This document shows, piece by piece, positions 1 through 8,596 of a DNA stretch of 64,000 nt (its first letter is position 1; each line of letters opens with the position of its first letter). The DNA is from Saccharopolyspora ipomoeae. Lineage in GTDB: Bacteria; Actinomycetota; Actinomycetes; Mycobacteriales; Pseudonocardiaceae. The DNA lies in assembly GCF_029952525.1 (NCBI RefSeq), contig NZ_JASAOF010000014.1, forward strand, positions 1 through 64,000, written 5' to 3'. A model generated the notes under the pieces. That model ran no database searches and was not told where the DNA came from. It was given only the letters and a program-made list of their open reading frames with translations. The position numbers were made by a program, and so were the translations under genes.

Positions 1-32
1 AGCGCCCCCCCCCCCGCCCCACGTCTCGGGCG

Positions 33-731
33 CTACGCCTCGGCGACCGCCGCCGATTCCTCGGCGACCTTCTTGGCCCTGCGGATCGCCCACACCGTGA
101 CGATCAGCGCGATGCCGGTCAGCGGGTAGCCCATCGCGATCCGGGCGAAGGCCAGCCAGCCGGTCTGGTCGTTGTCGTAGAGCCACTGCTGCACCACGTA
201 CTTCGCGGCGAACACCGCGGTCCAGGACAGCGTGGCGATGTCGTAGGCGCGCATCGCGCGGCGCTGCTTGCGCCAGCTCATGCCCAGGCCGTTGAGCGCC
301 GACCAGGCCACGCCCACCAGCGGCCAGCGGGCCGCCACCGACACCAGGAACACGCCGCCGTAGATCAGGCTGGTCCAGATGCCGAGCAGGAAGAAGCCCT
401 TGGTCTCGCCGGACCGGTAGGCGATGAACGAGCAGACCGCCACGCCGAGCACGCCGGAGATCGCCGGTTGCAGCGGTTCCTTGCGCACCATGCGGAAGAT
501 CGCGATGGCGACGGCGACCCCGATGGAGGCCCAGATCGCCGGCATCATCGAGGTGAACGAGCTGACCACCACGAACACGACGATCGGCACAGCGGAGTAG
601 GCGAGCCCGCTGACACCGCCCATCTGCTCCAGCAGGGTCTGCTCGGAAACACCGGTCCGGCCCTCGGGCCGCCGGTCGTCGTCGGCCTGCCGGGCGTTGA
701 TCCCGGCGGCCGAGGCGTCGTGTTCGCTCAT
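33..731 (-). CDS. DUF3159 family membrane protein
   Basis: Protein of 232 residues with about six hydrophobic segments (roughly residues 42-62, 63-82, 91-108, 113-133, 165-185 and 200-220) and a charged C-terminus, which is the pattern of DUF3159 inner-membrane proteins; the biochemical role is unknown. The ATG start at 731 was chosen because it overlaps the stop of the upstream OB-fold gene (ATGA, 4 bp), which indicates translational coupling. The order DUF3710 - OB-fold - DUF3159 matches the mycobacterial Rv2696c-Rv2693c block, so I treat this as the Rv2693c-type member. The hydrophobic N-terminal extension readable further upstream is arginine-rich and is not part of the gene. The family assignment comes from topology and synteny. 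Confidence 0.85.
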   Translation of the reverse strand: MSEHDASAAGINARQADDDRRPEGRTGVSEQTLLEQMGGVSGLAYSAVPIVVFVVVSSFTSMMPAIWASIGVAVAIAIFRMVRKEPLQPAISGVLGVAVCSFIAYRSGETKGFFLLGIWTSLIYGGVFLVSVAARWPLVGVAWSALNGLGMSWRKQRRAMRAYDIATLSWTAVFAAKYVVQQWLYDNDQTGWLAFARIAMGYPLTGIALIVTVWAIRRAKKVAEESAAVAEA

Positions 732-1105
732 GCGGTGTTCTGCAACTCGTAGTAGGGGTTGTACAGCACCTTGCGACCGTCCCGGACTGCGATCCGGCCA
801 CGGGCCTTCACGATACGGCCCGGCTCGATGCCGACGATGCGCCTCCGGCCGAGCCACACCAACGTCACCCCTTCGGTGCCGTCGTAGAGCTCGGCCTCCA
901 GGGTGGGAGCGGATGTCTTGGGGCAGAGCTCGACGCTGCGCACCCGGCCCAGCACCACCGCTTCCTCCCCGCACTGGCACTCGCTGGCCCGCTGCGCACC
1001 GCCCGCCTGCGACCGGTCGGAGAGGTCGTCGGCGTCCAGTTCGGCGACGTCGCTGGTCAGCCTCCGCACGAAGCGTTTCCAGTAGCCGCCTTCGGTCTTG
1101 CTCAT
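728..1105 (-). CDS. OB-fold nucleic acid-binding domain protein
   Basis: Small soluble protein of 125 residues. The segment from about residue 50 to 120 (VLGRVRSVELCP..., then LVWLGRRRIVGIEPG and VKARGRIAVRDG) has the beta-rich pattern of a single OB fold of the tRNA-anticodon/RecG-like kind. It corresponds to the Rv2694c-type gene in the conserved dut neighbourhood. The N-terminal 40 residues are helical and charged and carry a CQC motif at about 43-45. The gene is translationally coupled to the DUF3159 gene downstream and lies 178 bp after DUF3710. A nucleic-acid-binding role is inferred from the fold only; the target is unknown. Confidence 0.82.
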   Translation of the reverse strand: MSKTEGGYWKRFVRRLTSDVAELDADDLSDRSQAGGAQRASECQCGEEAVVLGRVRSVELCPKTSAPTLEAELYDGTEGVTLVWLGRRRIVGIEPGRIVKARGRIAVRDGRKVLYNPYYELQNTA

Positions 1106-1226
1106 CTAGCGCTCCTGTGCGCCTCGGGGCTCGAATCCGCAGCCCGTGCACGTTCCAGCGTAACCGCCCCGGCAGGGGGAAACCCACGCCCGGCGGGATT
1201 AAGAAACCCACCGCACACCGGCGATT

Positions 1227-1259
1227 CCGCCCCACCCGATCGGGCGCGGGGTGGGGCGG
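1227..1259. terminator. Stem-loop after the DUF3710 gene
   Basis: An 11-bp perfect G+C-only stem (arms 1227-1237 and 1249-1259) with an 11-nt loop sits just past the DUF3710 stop codon, in the 178-bp gap before the OB-fold gene. There is no T-run, as is usual in actinobacteria. It may end or attenuate the dut-DUF3710 transcript. Confidence 0.45.
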
Positions 1260-1283
1260 TGCGGCCACCCCGCCCCGACCACC

Positions 1284-1910
1284 TCAGACCTGGCCGTTGG
1301 GGGTCTCGGTCTGCGCCTGCTGGATGTGCCGGAGGATCGCCTCGGGGAGCTCGATCGGCAGCGGCGTGCGCACCGGCATCGGCTCCGTCCCCCGGACGAC
1401 CACGGTGTCGTCCAGCACGCCGTAGAGCAGGCGCGCGCACTCCTTGGCCGACTCCGCCGGACCGGCCGCCACGCCGCGCAGCAGCCAGCGCGGGCCGTCG
1501 ACGCCGACGAACCGCAGCGCGGCCTTCGGCGAGTCGGCGACCAGCTCGACGCCCCAGTCGCCCTGCTCGGTGTGCACCCGCGCGCCGTCCTTGCGCAGCT
1601 GCTCGGCCAGCTCGTTGCTGACCTCATCCCACAGCCCGCCGCTGCGGGGCGCCGCGAAGGCGCTCACCGTCAGCCGGCCGACCGGGGTGACCAGGTGCAC
1701 CGCGCGGACCGGGCCAGCCGGGTCGACCTCGACCTGCAGCTGACCGCCCTCGGGCACCGGAACCCGGACCGAGCCGAGGTCGAGCCGTTCCACCCCGGAT
1801 TCGGGCGCCTCGGCCTCGTCGAACGGCCCCCGGGCGGGAGCCTGCGGCTCCGGCACCTCGTCCTCGACGGCCGCCTCGCGCTTGGACTTGCCCCGGCCCC
1901 TTCTGAACAT
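1284..1910 (-). CDS. DUF3710 domain-containing protein
   Basis: Protein of 208 residues. A short basic N-terminus (MFRRGRGKSKREA) is followed by an acidic linker to about residue 40 and then a compact alpha/beta domain (about 45-190) typical of DUF3710 (Rv2696c family). The ATG at 1910 is preferred over one 30 bp upstream because it begins the conserved MFRRG start of the family. The gene lies 4 bp downstream of the dut stop codon and is very probably co-transcribed with dut. Function is unknown; no catalytic motif or membrane segment is visible. Confidence 0.85.
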   Translation of the reverse strand: MFRRGRGKSKREAAVEDEVPEPQAPARGPFDEAEAPESGVERLDLGSVRVPVPEGGQLQVEVDPAGPVRAVHLVTPVGRLTVSAFAAPRSGGLWDEVSNELAEQLRKDGARVHTEQGDWGVELVADSPKAALRFVGVDGPRWLLRGVAAGPAESAKECARLLYGVLDDTVVVRGTEPMPVRTPLPIELPEAILRHIQQAQTETPNGQV

Positions 1911-1914
1911 CCCC

Positions 1915-2409
1915 TCAGACCTCCGTCCTGTGACCGGCACCGGTCGTTCCCGACGCCGTCAGCACCTCGTGACCACCTGTGGAGCCATAGCCACCGGCAC
2001 CGCGCGACGACTCGGGCAGCTCGTCGACCTCGGCGAACACGGCGTGCTCGACCTTCTGCACGACGAGCTGGGCGATCCGGTCACCTCGTCGCAGCGACAC
2101 CGGCTGCACCCGATCATGATTGATCAGGCAGACCTTGATCTCACCGCGGTACCCGGAATCGATCGTGCCGGGCGTGTTGACCACGCTGAGGCCGGTCTTG
2201 GCGGCCATGCCGGAGCGGGGGTGCACGAAACCCGCGTACCCCTCCGGCAGCGCCACGGCGACGCCGGTGCCCACGAGGGCGCGTTCACCCGGTTCGAGAA
2301 CCACATCACTGGTGGTTACCAGATCGGCACCGGCATCCCCCGGTTTGGCGTATTCGGGAAGCGGTACGTCGGGGTCGACTCTGGTAAGCAGGACCTTCAC
2401 GTTCGACAC
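1915..2409 (-). CDS. dut: dUTP diphosphatase
   Basis: Trimeric dUTPase of 164 residues that hydrolyses dUTP to dUMP and PPi, keeping uracil out of DNA and supplying dTMP synthesis. The conserved family motifs are present in order: PGDAGADL (motif I), HPRSGMAAK (II), the [11 protein letters not shown] segment (III), [10 protein letters not shown] (IV) and the C-terminal glycine-rich [10 protein letters not shown] (V) that closes over the substrate. The GTG start at 2409 gives the usual N-terminus of the family. It lies only 24 bp from the divergent DUF3093 gene, and a TAGTCT -10-like hexamer ends 8 nt before the GTG with no Shine-Dalgarno, so the mRNA may be leaderless. Confidence 0.97.
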   Translation of the reverse strand: MSNVKVLLTRVDPDVPLPEYAKPGDAGADLVTTSDVVLEPGERALVGTGVAVALPEGYAGFVHPRSGMAAKTGLSVVNTPGTIDSGYRGEIKVCLINHDRVQPVSLRRGDRIAQLVVQKVEHAVFAEVDELPESSRGAGGYGSTGGHEVLTASGTTGAGHRTEV

Positions 2410-2417
2410 GGGCGGCG

Positions 2418-2427
2418 AGACTACCCT
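2418..2427. promoter_or_regulatory. Overlapping divergent -10 elements between dut and DUF3093
   Basis: Within the 24-bp gap, TAGTCT on the minus strand (2418-2423) lies 8 nt before the dut GTG, and TACCCT on the plus strand (2422-2427) lies 6 nt before the DUF3093 GTG. Both fit the actinobacterial TANNNT -10, and both distances fit leaderless starts. No good -35 is evident. The two hexamers share the TA at 2422-2423. Confidence 0.5.
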
Positions 2428-2433
2428 GAACAC

Positions 2434-2943
2434 GTGTCGGAAAGCGTAGAAGCAGCCACCACGAACGGGGACACCCCCGGTCAGGCGAATGCGAAGGGGC
2501 AGGCCGTGTTCCGCGAGCGCCTGTACGCGTCCTGGTGGACCTGGCCGTTGCCGCTGATCGCGGCGGTGCTGATGGCCGCGCAGGTGCACATGGGCTACCC
2601 GGGCGTGCGCGCTTGGCTGCCCTACGTCGTGCTGGTGCCGCTGGCCATCGCGATCCCGCTGTGGCTGGGCAGGCTCAAGATCGAGGTCGCGGACGACGAG
2701 CTGTGGGTGGGGGACGCCCACCTGCCGCTGCGGTTCATCGACGAGGTCGAGATCGTGCCCGCCGCCGAGCAGCGCCGGGCGCTCGGCCCGGACCTGGACC
2801 CGGCCGCGTTCCTGGTGCACCGCTCGTGGGTGCGCACCTCGGTCCGCGTCTGGCTCGACGACCCGGACGACCCCACCCCGTACTGGGTGGTCAGCACCCG
2901 CAAGCCCGAGAAGCTCAGAGCGGTGCTGCTCGGCGAGTCCTGA
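2434..2943 (+). CDS. DUF3093 domain-containing membrane protein
   Basis: Protein of 169 residues with two adjacent transmembrane segments (about 36-54 and 60-78) followed by a roughly 90-residue cytoplasmic beta-rich domain ([16 protein letters not shown]... to the [10 protein letters not shown] end) typical of DUF3093, the Rv2698-type neighbour of dut. The GTG at 2434 gives a hydrophilic leader of about 28 residues and places a TACCCT hexamer 6 nt upstream, which suggests leaderless transcription. Transcription diverges from dut and converges on DUF4193, with a strong hairpin at 3021-3047 between them. Function is unknown. Confidence 0.85.
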   Translation: MSESVEAATTNGDTPGQANAKGQAVFRERLYASWWTWPLPLIAAVLMAAQVHMGYPGVRAWLPYVVLVPLAIAIPLWLGRLKIEVADDELWVGDAHLPLRFIDEVEIVPAAEQRRALGPDLDPAAFLVHRSWVRTSVRVWLDDPDDPTPYWVVSTRKPEKLRAVLLGES

Positions 2944-3020
2944 GCAGCACCGGATCCGCATTGGTCCCGGGTGACCGGAACAATGCGAAATCGGCGGTGT
3001 TGTTCTCACCGGGAAAAACA

Positions 3021-3047
3021 CTGGGCACACGCCCCGCGTGTGCCCAG
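3021..3047. terminator. Bidirectional terminator between DUF3093 and DUF4193
   Basis: Perfect 12-bp inverted repeat CTGGGCACACGC / GCGTGTGCCCAG with a 3-nt CCC loop, placed between two convergent genes. An AAAAACA tract just upstream supplies a T-rich tail when read on the minus strand. Confidence 0.85.
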
Positions 3048-3080
3048 CTACTTCCCGCTTGTGCGTCGTCGACGTGCGCC

Positions 3081-3380
3081 TCAGGCGGCGCAATCACGGC
3101 AGATGAACTGGCCGTTCTTGGTCTCGGCCAGCCGGCTGCGGTGATGAACGAGGAAGCAGCTTGAGCAGGTGAACTCGTCAGCCTGCTTCGGGAGCACCTT
3201 GACGGTCATCTCCTCACCGGACAGGTCAGCGCCCGGCAGTTCGAAGTTCTCCGCGATCGCCCCTTCGTCTTCGTCGACGACGCCGGATTGCGCATCGTTG
3301 CGTCGCGCCTTCAGCTCCTCCAACGAGTCCTCCGCCAAGTCCTCGGACTCGCGGCGAGGAGCGTCGTAGTCGGTCGCCAT
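3081..3380 (-). CDS. DUF4193 family zinc-ribbon protein
   Basis: Small acidic protein of 99 residues. The N-terminal two thirds are charged and probably disordered ([15 protein letters not shown]...); the C-terminus carries a four-cysteine zinc ribbon, C72-x2-C75 and C94-x2-C97. It is the counterpart of Rv2699c, a small, conserved actinobacterial protein of unknown function. The ATG is preceded by a GGGGTGA ribosome-binding site. The long non-coding region upstream (3381-3861) must contain its promoter. Binding of zinc is inferred from the cysteine spacing; no nucleic-acid partner can be deduced. Confidence 0.88.
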   Translation of the reverse strand: MATDYDAPRRESEDLAEDSLEELKARRNDAQSGVVDEDEGAIAENFELPGADLSGEEMTVKVLPKQADEFTCSSCFLVHHRSRLAETKNGQFICRDCAA

Positions 3381-3861
3381 CGTGATTCACCCCTGCGTTA
3401 GTGGAGACTGCAATGGTGTGCCGCTGGTAAACGTTCCAGGACCCGAATTTGTGCCCGATGGGACAGTGATCGCGGTCTCGCCCTGCAACGCGTCTAGTTC
3501 CCCCGTAAAGAGCGACTCGCCTCAACCCGGCACTCCGTGAGGCGCCGAGAGGGTAGCTCATTACTTCTGCGAACACGCAGCAGGTCACCCGTAGGTGTGG
3601 CATTACGCGCATCCGGCGGGCATCGTAGATCAAGATCGGACGAGCCGAGGGGGCGCGCGGAGCCGCTCTCCCGGTTGCTCCCCCGATCGCCTCGTGATGC
3701 GATGCGCTCGCGGTTTCCCGGGCGACGTCGGCATCGCGATGATCACGGGGAGATCAAGACACGGCAGCGGCGACCAACACCGCGCACCACAGGTTCAACC
3801 CCTAGGCTGATCCAGTGCGGGCGGGAGCACGCGGTTCCGAGGCATCCAGGGAGGGGCGGAC
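3381..3861. other. Intergenic region between DUF4193 and cei
   Basis: This 481-bp gap between divergent genes shows no supportable coding region on either strand; the short open frames in it have atypical composition and no recognisable protein. It must hold the promoters of both flanking genes. A TAGGCT hexamer at 3803-3808, about 50 bp before cei, fits the TANNNT -10 pattern but lacks a good -35. No RNA gene was recognised. Confidence 0.5.
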
Positions 3862-4563
3862 GTGGCAGCCGTAGGTGCAAGGTGGGGTCGTCGGGTCGGA
3901 TATCGCCGACGTCGACCACTGCCCGCGCTGGTCGTGCTGGTGGCGCTGGTGGTGTTGTCCGGACTGCTGTGGACGCGCGTCTTCGGCTCCGTGGAGGACA
4001 TCGACGCCGCCACCACGTGCAACCCGCCCGGAGCCCCGACCGCCCCGCCCGAGGTCAGCGGGCAGCCCGCGCAGGTCCCGCTGGGCACCATGCTGCAGCG
4101 CGACGCGCTGGACTCCACGACCCCGGTCCCGCCGCAGGACGTGCACGTGCGGGTGCTCAACGGCAACGGCGAGAGCCGCCAGGCCACGATGGTCGGCGAT
4201 GAGCTCGCGAGCCTGGGCTTCACGGCTGCCGGCGCCGACAACGACGCCGTCTACGTCAACTACGACCTGCAGTGCCACGGCCAGATCCGGTTCGGCGCGG
4301 CAGGCATGAGCGCTGCGCGCACGTTGAGCCTGATCGCGCCGTGCGCGCAGCTGGTGCGCGACGAGCGCGAGGACGCGGGCGTGGACTTCGCGCTGGGCGC
4401 GGAGTTCGACGACATCAAGAGCACCCAGGAGGCCAAGCAGATCCTGCAGCAGCTGCAGAACTGGGTGCCGCAGCGCGATCAGCAGGAGAGCGCGCAGCAG
4501 GAGGTCACGCCGCCGAAGATCAGCGAGGAGCTGCTCACCAACGCGCGCGACGTGCACTGCTGA
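3862..4563 (+). CDS. cei: Envelope integrity protein Cei-like (LytR C-terminal domain)
   Basis: Protein of 233 residues: a basic N-terminus, one transmembrane anchor (about 21-40) and an extracytoplasmic LytR_C-type domain (from about 93, VHVRVLNGNGESRQATMVG). A glutamine-rich helical tail follows (QILQQLQN, QQESAQQE). It corresponds by synteny to Rv2700, named Cei for its role in mycobacterial cell-envelope integrity. The domain is the same as that at the C-terminus of some LCP ligases, but the LCP catalytic part is absent. The GTG start at 3862 follows a good GAGGGGCGG ribosome-binding site. A hairpin at 4607-4646 follows. Confidence 0.85.
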   Translation: MAAVGARWGRRVGYRRRRPLPALVVLVALVVLSGLLWTRVFGSVEDIDAATTCNPPGAPTAPPEVSGQPAQVPLGTMLQRDALDSTTPVPPQDVHVRVLNGNGESRQATMVGDELASLGFTAAGADNDAVYVNYDLQCHGQIRFGAAGMSAARTLSLIAPCAQLVRDEREDAGVDFALGAEFDDIKSTQEAKQILQQLQNWVPQRDQQESAQQEVTPPKISEELLTNARDVHC

Positions 4564-4606
4564 TAACGATTCACCACAGGGCCGGCAACGGCTCCTCAAC
4601 GATCCC

Positions 4607-4646
4607 GTGGCGGAAACCCGGCCGAGAAGTGGCGGGTTTCCGCCAC
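4607..4646. terminator. Terminator between convergent cei and suhB
   Basis: Perfect 14-bp inverted repeat GTGGCGGAAACCCG / CGGGTTTCCGCCAC with a 12-nt loop, just upstream of the suhB stop codon (4655) and 43 bp past the cei stop. It can serve both strands. Confidence 0.75.
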
Positions 4647-4654
4647 CGTCGTCT

Positions 4655-5458
4655 CTAGACCGCTCCCGCGTCGGCGGCGCGCAGCGCGGCGGTCAGCCCG
4701 TCGGCCACGCCCGGGGTGGCGCACACCAGCATCTCGTCGCCCAGCCCGTCGGAGGAACCCGCGGCGGGCAGCCGCAGCGTCGCCCCGGCCTCCTCGGCGA
4801 CCAGCGCCCCGGCGGCCCAGTCCCAGCGGTTGAGCCCGACCTCGTAGGTCGCGTCCAGCCAGCCGGCCGCGACCGCGCACAGGTCCAGCGAGGCGGCTCC
4901 GGCGCGCCGGATGTCGCGCACCTGCCCCAGCAGGTCGCCCACGACCCGGGCCTGGGCGGTGCGCCGCCGCACGTCGTAGGCGAAGCCGGTGCCCACCAGC
5001 GCCAGGTCCAGCCGGTCGGCGCCGGAGACGCGCAGCGGTCGCCCGTCCAGGAACGCGCCGCGCCCGGCCGCGGCGCTCCAGACCCGCCCGGAGACGGGTT
5101 CGACGACGGCACCGGCGACCGACCGGCCGTCGAGCTGCGCGGCGAGCGAGACGGCGTAGAACGGGAATCCGTAGAGGTAGTTCACGGTGCCGTCGATCGG
5201 GTCGACGACCCAGCGCAGCCCGTCCAGGGCGCCGTCGCCGCCTTCCTCCTCGCCCAGCACCGACTCGCCCGGGCGCAGCTCGGCGAGGCGCTCGCGCACC
5301 AGGCGTTCCACGGCGCGATCGCCCATCGTGACGACGTCGGTCTCGGTGCTCTTCGTTCCGACACCGTCGGTGACCGCCTCGTCACGCACGGTGCGAGCCA
5401 GTTCGGCGGCTTCGCGCGCGATCCGCACCGCGACCTCGGACAAAGCTGTTGCGTCCAC
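4655..5458 (-). CDS. suhB: Inositol monophosphatase family protein
   Basis: Mg2+-dependent sugar phosphatase of the inositol-1-phosphatase/SuhB family. In actinobacteria these enzymes provide inositol for phosphatidylinositol, mycothiol and related compounds. The metal-binding signatures are present: GEEEGGD, WVVDPIDGTVNYLYGFP, and the distal NRWDWAAGALVAEEAG. The chosen GTG (5458) starts just before the conserved first helix (ATALSEVAVRIAREAAEL) and gives 267 residues. Two further in-frame GTGs exist at 5476 and 5512; the longest would add 18 residues with three cysteines and would leave almost no room for the ppgK promoter. Corresponds to Rv2701c. Confidence 0.93.
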   Translation of the reverse strand: MDATALSEVAVRIAREAAELARTVRDEAVTDGVGTKSTETDVVTMGDRAVERLVRERLAELRPGESVLGEEEGGDGALDGLRWVVDPIDGTVNYLYGFPFYAVSLAAQLDGRSVAGAVVEPVSGRVWSAAAGRGAFLDGRPLRVSGADRLDLALVGTGFAYDVRRRTAQARVVGDLLGQVRDIRRAGAASLDLCAVAAGWLDATYEVGLNRWDWAAGALVAEEAGATLRLPAAGSSDGLGDEMLVCATPGVADGLTAALRAADAGAV

Positions 5459-5545
5459 ATCTTTTGCCAATCCCACGCAGACATCGCAACACAGTCCCGT
5501 TAAGGTCTCCACACCTTGGTCTGAATCGAATAGGAAGGATCAGCC

Positions 5546-6307
5546 ATGGCGACAGCCCGCGGGTTCGGCGTGGATATCGGCGGATCCGGCATCAAGGGAT
5601 CGCCGGTCGACATCGATGCCGGAGTGCTGGCCGAGGAGCGCTTGCGCATCCCGACGCCGCAACCCTCGACCCCGGACGCGGTTGCCGATTCCGTGGCCGA
5701 GATCGTCGAGAAGTTCGCCTGGACCGGCCCGGTCGGAGTCACGCTCCCCTGCGTCATCAAGGACGGCACGGCGCTGACGGCCGCCAACATCGACAAGGGC
5801 TGGATCGGTACCGATGCCCAGTCGCTGTTCGCGGAGCGCCTCGGACGCGCCCGGGAGGAGATCGTCGTGCTCAACGACGCCGACGCGGCCGGTGTCGCGG
5901 AGATGCGGGTCGGCGCGGGCGTCGGGCACCAGGGCCAGGTCGTGGTGCTGACCTTCGGCACCGGGATCGGCAGCGCGATGTTCATCGACGGCAAGCTCAT
6001 CCCCAGCACCGAGTTCGGCCACATCGAGGTCGACGGCCACGACGCCGAGTCGCAGGCCGCCGCATCGGTCAAGGACGACCTGGAGCTCTCCTACGAGGAG
6101 TGGGCGCCGCGGGTGACCCGGTACATCCAGTCCCTGGAGAAGTTCATCTGGCCGGACCTGTTCATCGCCGGAGGCGGTGTCAGCCGGAAGGGCCACAAGT
6201 GGATCCCGCTGCTGGAGACCCGCACCCCCGTGGTGGCCGCTGCGCTGCGCAACGACGCCGGCATCGTCGGCGCCGCCATGGCGGCCGCGAGCAGCGAGCA
6301 CAGCTGA
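5546..6307 (+). CDS. ppgK: Polyphosphate glucokinase
   Basis: Cytoplasmic ROK-family kinase of 253 residues that phosphorylates glucose to glucose-6-phosphate using polyphosphate (and usually ATP). Visible motifs are the phosphate-binding [11 protein letters not shown] at 8-18, the sugar-binding [12 protein letters not shown] and [11 protein letters not shown] (catalytic Asp region), and the second phosphate loop [14 protein letters not shown]. Length matches the family (Rv2702 type). The ATG has an AGGAAGGA ribosome-binding site. A TAAGGT hexamer at 5501-5506 is a plausible -10. A hairpin follows at 6392-6425, separating the gene from sigA. Confidence 0.96.
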   Translation: MATARGFGVDIGGSGIKGSPVDIDAGVLAEERLRIPTPQPSTPDAVADSVAEIVEKFAWTGPVGVTLPCVIKDGTALTAANIDKGWIGTDAQSLFAERLGRAREEIVVLNDADAAGVAEMRVGAGVGHQGQVVVLTFGTGIGSAMFIDGKLIPSTEFGHIEVDGHDAESQAAASVKDDLELSYEEWAPRVTRYIQSLEKFIWPDLFIAGGGVSRKGHKWIPLLETRTPVVAAALRNDAGIVGAAMAAASSEHS

Positions 6308-6391
6308 TCCGACCGCTGCCGGGCACAGCGACGACCGCGCGCTGGGCCCGGCCGCGGCGGGGTTGATCGAGTGACCCCCGTCGGAGTGTTC

Positions 6392-6425
6392 GGCACGGCT
6401 CGCAACGGGCCTCCGGAGCCGTGCC
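6392..6425. terminator. Terminator after ppgK
   Basis: Ten-bp perfect stem GGCACGGCTC / GAGCCGTGCC with a 14-nt G+C-rich loop, 85 bp past the ppgK stop and upstream of the sigA leader. Confidence 0.6.
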
Positions 6426-6486
6426 TAGCACACATCGAGACCCGCGGACTCCGCCTTGCAGCGGAACCGCACCCCCGCATCGCGGT

Positions 6487-6492
6487 TACAAT
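6487..6492 (+). promoter_or_regulatory. Candidate -10 element for sigA
   Basis: TACAAT is the closest match to TATAAT in the 423-bp ppgK-sigA gap (5/6). It would give a leader of about 230 nt before the sigA GTG. The -35 position (around 6464) reads GAACCG rather than TTGACA, so recognition may depend on another factor. Apart from this and the hairpin at 6392, I see no gene in 6308-6730. Confidence 0.4.
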
Positions 6493-6730
6493 GGAACGCG
6501 ACCCACTTGGTTCGAAGTCCTTTTGGCTGGTGAACACTGGTGAACCCGCCCGCTGGTGCAAACCGACACCGACGGCGGGGGCCGGTGCGCCGGCGAGCCG
6601 ACCACCCCGGCAGTTCGGGTGATCGTTCGCCAGCCAGGACGCCGAATCGGGTGGGCTGTTCCCCGACCTTTGGCGGCCGAGGTTTCGCGCCCTCCGGCCA
6701 GCCCTGATCGACCGTCGCGAAAGGGCGTAC

Positions 6731-8113
6731 GTGGCAGCCGCAGAAACCGCAACCCGACGCTCCAGCACCGCCGCAACCGCCGGCGGCGCCCAAGCCGAGT
6801 CGGGCCAGTCCCAGGCCACCCCAGCTTCGGAGGCGGCTGCTTCGTCTGACGTCGAGCAGACGAAGCCTGCCGCGCGCAAGAGCACCGCCAAGAGCTCCGC
6901 GGGTGCGAAGTCGACGACACGCAAGACCGCAGCCAAGAAGAGCACCGCCAAGACCCCGGCGAAGAAGACGGCGAAGTCGGCTTCCGCCAAGGGCACCGGC
7001 GAGGGCATGGAGATCGACGAACCGATCGAGACCGACCTGACCTCCCCGGAGGTCGGCGATCTCGCGGACGTCGAGGTGGAGATTCCCGAAGAACCGGTTC
7101 CGGACGAGGACTCCAAGGAGTCCGGCGACTTCGTCTGGGACGAGGAGGAGTCCGAGGCGCTCCGCCAGGCGCGCAAGGACGCCGAGCTCACCGCGTCCGC
7201 GGACTCGGTGCGGGCCTACCTCAAGCAGATCGGCAAGGTCGCGCTGCTCAACGCCGAGGAAGAGGTCGAGCTGGCCAAGCGCATCGAGGCCGGCCTCTAC
7301 GGTGCCGAGCGGTTGCGCCAGATCGAGGAGTCCGGCGAGCAGCTGACCACGCAGATGCGGCGCGACCTGCGCTGGATCGTGCGTGACGGCGAGCGCGCCA
7401 AGAACCACCTGCTGGAGGCGAACCTCCGGCTCGTGGTCAGCCTCGCCAAGCGCTACACCGGCCGCGGCATGGCGTTCCTGGACCTGATCCAGGAGGGCAA
7501 CCTCGGCCTGATCCGCGCGGTCGAGAAGTTCGACTACACCAAGGGCTACAAGTTCTCCACGTACGCGACCTGGTGGATCCGCCAGGCCATCACGCGTGCG
7601 ATGGCCGACCAGGCGCGCACCATCCGCATCCCGGTGCACATGGTCGAGGTCATCAACAAGCTCGGCCGCATCCAGCGCGAGCTGCTGCAGGACCTCGGTC
7701 GCGAGCCCACGCCGGAAGAGCTCGCCAAGGAAATGGACATCACCCCGGAGAAGGTGCTGGAGATCCAGCAGTACGCCCGGGAGCCCATCTCGCTCGACCA
7801 GACCATCGGCGACGAGGGCGACAGCCAGCTCGGTGACTTCATCGAGGACTCCGAGGCGGTCGTCGCGGTCGACGCGGTGTCGTTCACGCTGCTGCAGGAC
7901 CAGCTGCAGTCGGTGCTGGCGACGCTGTCGGAGCGCGAGGCGGGCGTGGTCCGGCTGCGCTTCGGCCTCACCGACGGCCAGCCGCGGACGCTGGACGAGA
8001 TCGGCCAGGTCTACGGGGTCACCCGGGAACGGATCCGGCAGATCGAGTCCAAGACGATGTCGAAGCTGCGCCACCCGTCGCGGTCCCAGGTCCTCCGGGA
8101 CTACCTGGACTGA
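6731..8113 (+). CDS. sigA: RNA polymerase principal sigma factor SigA (RpoD)
   Basis: Group 1 sigma-70 factor of 460 residues for housekeeping promoters. The N-terminus is a Lys/Ala/Thr-rich basic segment (about 45-95, repeats such as KSTAK and PAKKTAK) followed by an acidic stretch. Region 1.2 begins at about residue 158 ([10 protein letters not shown]). Region 2 contains [34 protein letters not shown] and [16 protein letters not shown] for core binding and -10 melting. Region 4 has the -35-binding helix-turn-helix ([20 protein letters not shown]) and the invariant DYLD end. The sequence from about residue 130 on is nearly that of M. tuberculosis SigA; the N-terminal domain is shorter. GTG start with a short AAAGGG ribosome-binding site. 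Confidence 0.98.
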   Translation: MAAAETATRRSSTAATAGGAQAESGQSQATPASEAAASSDVEQTKPAARKSTAKSSAGAKSTTRKTAAKKSTAKTPAKKTAKSASAKGTGEGMEIDEPIETDLTSPEVGDLADVEVEIPEEPVPDEDSKESGDFVWDEEESEALRQARKDAELTASADSVRAYLKQIGKVALLNAEEEVELAKRIEAGLYGAERLRQIEESGEQLTTQMRRDLRWIVRDGERAKNHLLEANLRLVVSLAKRYTGRGMAFLDLIQEGNLGLIRAVEKFDYTKGYKFSTYATWWIRQAITRAMADQARTIRIPVHMVEVINKLGRIQRELLQDLGREPTPEELAKEMDITPEKVLEIQQYAREPISLDQTIGDEGDSQLGDFIEDSEAVVAVDAVSFTLLQDQLQSVLATLSEREAGVVRLRFGLTDGQPRTLDEIGQVYGVTRERIRQIESKTMSKLRHPSRSQVLRDYLD

Positions 8114-8126
8114 CCGGATTGTCCGG

Positions 8127-8163
8127 AACCGGCCGTCGATCCTCTCGGATCGGCGGCCGGTTT
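8127..8163 (+). terminator. sigA terminator
   Basis: Fifteen-bp stem with one G-U pair (arms 8127-8141 and 8148-8162) and a 6-nt loop, starting 14 bp after the sigA stop and ending in TTT. Confidence 0.85.
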
Positions 8164-8582
8164 CGTGTGTCCACTTCGGTCCGCGGAGGGCGGTTCGAGC
8201 GGCTCCGGAGGCCGGATTCCGGTCCGAGGGCTGAGATTCGCTGTTCGCTTCCAGAGGAACGGAGCCGACCACAGATCGTCATATTTGTGATCCAGGGCAC
8301 GGTGAAAACCCTTGACGCGACCGGACGTTTGCCCAGCTAGATCCATTGATCTTTACATCGTCGCAGGTCAGAGACTTGCTTCAGTTGTTGATCACACTCC
8401 GCGAGGACCGCTGCTGCAACCGGGTGCTTCATGGTGACGACCGTCGCTAGCCCGCGCGGGAACACTGACTCCGGCCAGAACGTCTGGAAGAGTGGAGCCA
8501 ACGAGCACCGACCCTGCAGCCAGTAGGACACCGGTGGTCGTAGCAGGATCGAGGGCGTCGGGATGAAATCCGACGCCGGGAC
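8164..8582. other. Intergenic region between sigA and the DUF7455 gene
   Basis: About 420 bp with no supportable gene. The A+T content is locally higher (around 8278-8400) than in the surrounding DNA, so this is probably the promoter and leader region of the small downstream gene. No convincing -35/-10 pair was found: a TTGACG at 8312 lacks a properly spaced -10. Confidence 0.4.
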
Positions 8583-8596
8583 GGAGGGAGATATCG

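Noticed and set aside
1..32. C-rich tract at the left edge
   Set aside because: Short homopolymer-like run after the DUF3159 stop codon; nothing can be said without the flanking sequence.
3595..3810. Small plus-strand gene in the gap before cei
   Set aside because: Atypical residue content, no ribosome-binding site and no known protein; treated as intergenic.
6425..8272. A long open frame on the minus strand opposite sigA (about 600 codons)
   Set aside because: It mirrors the sigA codons in a very GC-rich gene; composition is Arg/Leu/Asp-rich with no domain, and sigA is unambiguous.
8312..8343. Promoter with TTGACG at 8312
   Set aside because: The nearest TANNNT-like hexamer is 20 nt away and lacks the final T; too weak to call.
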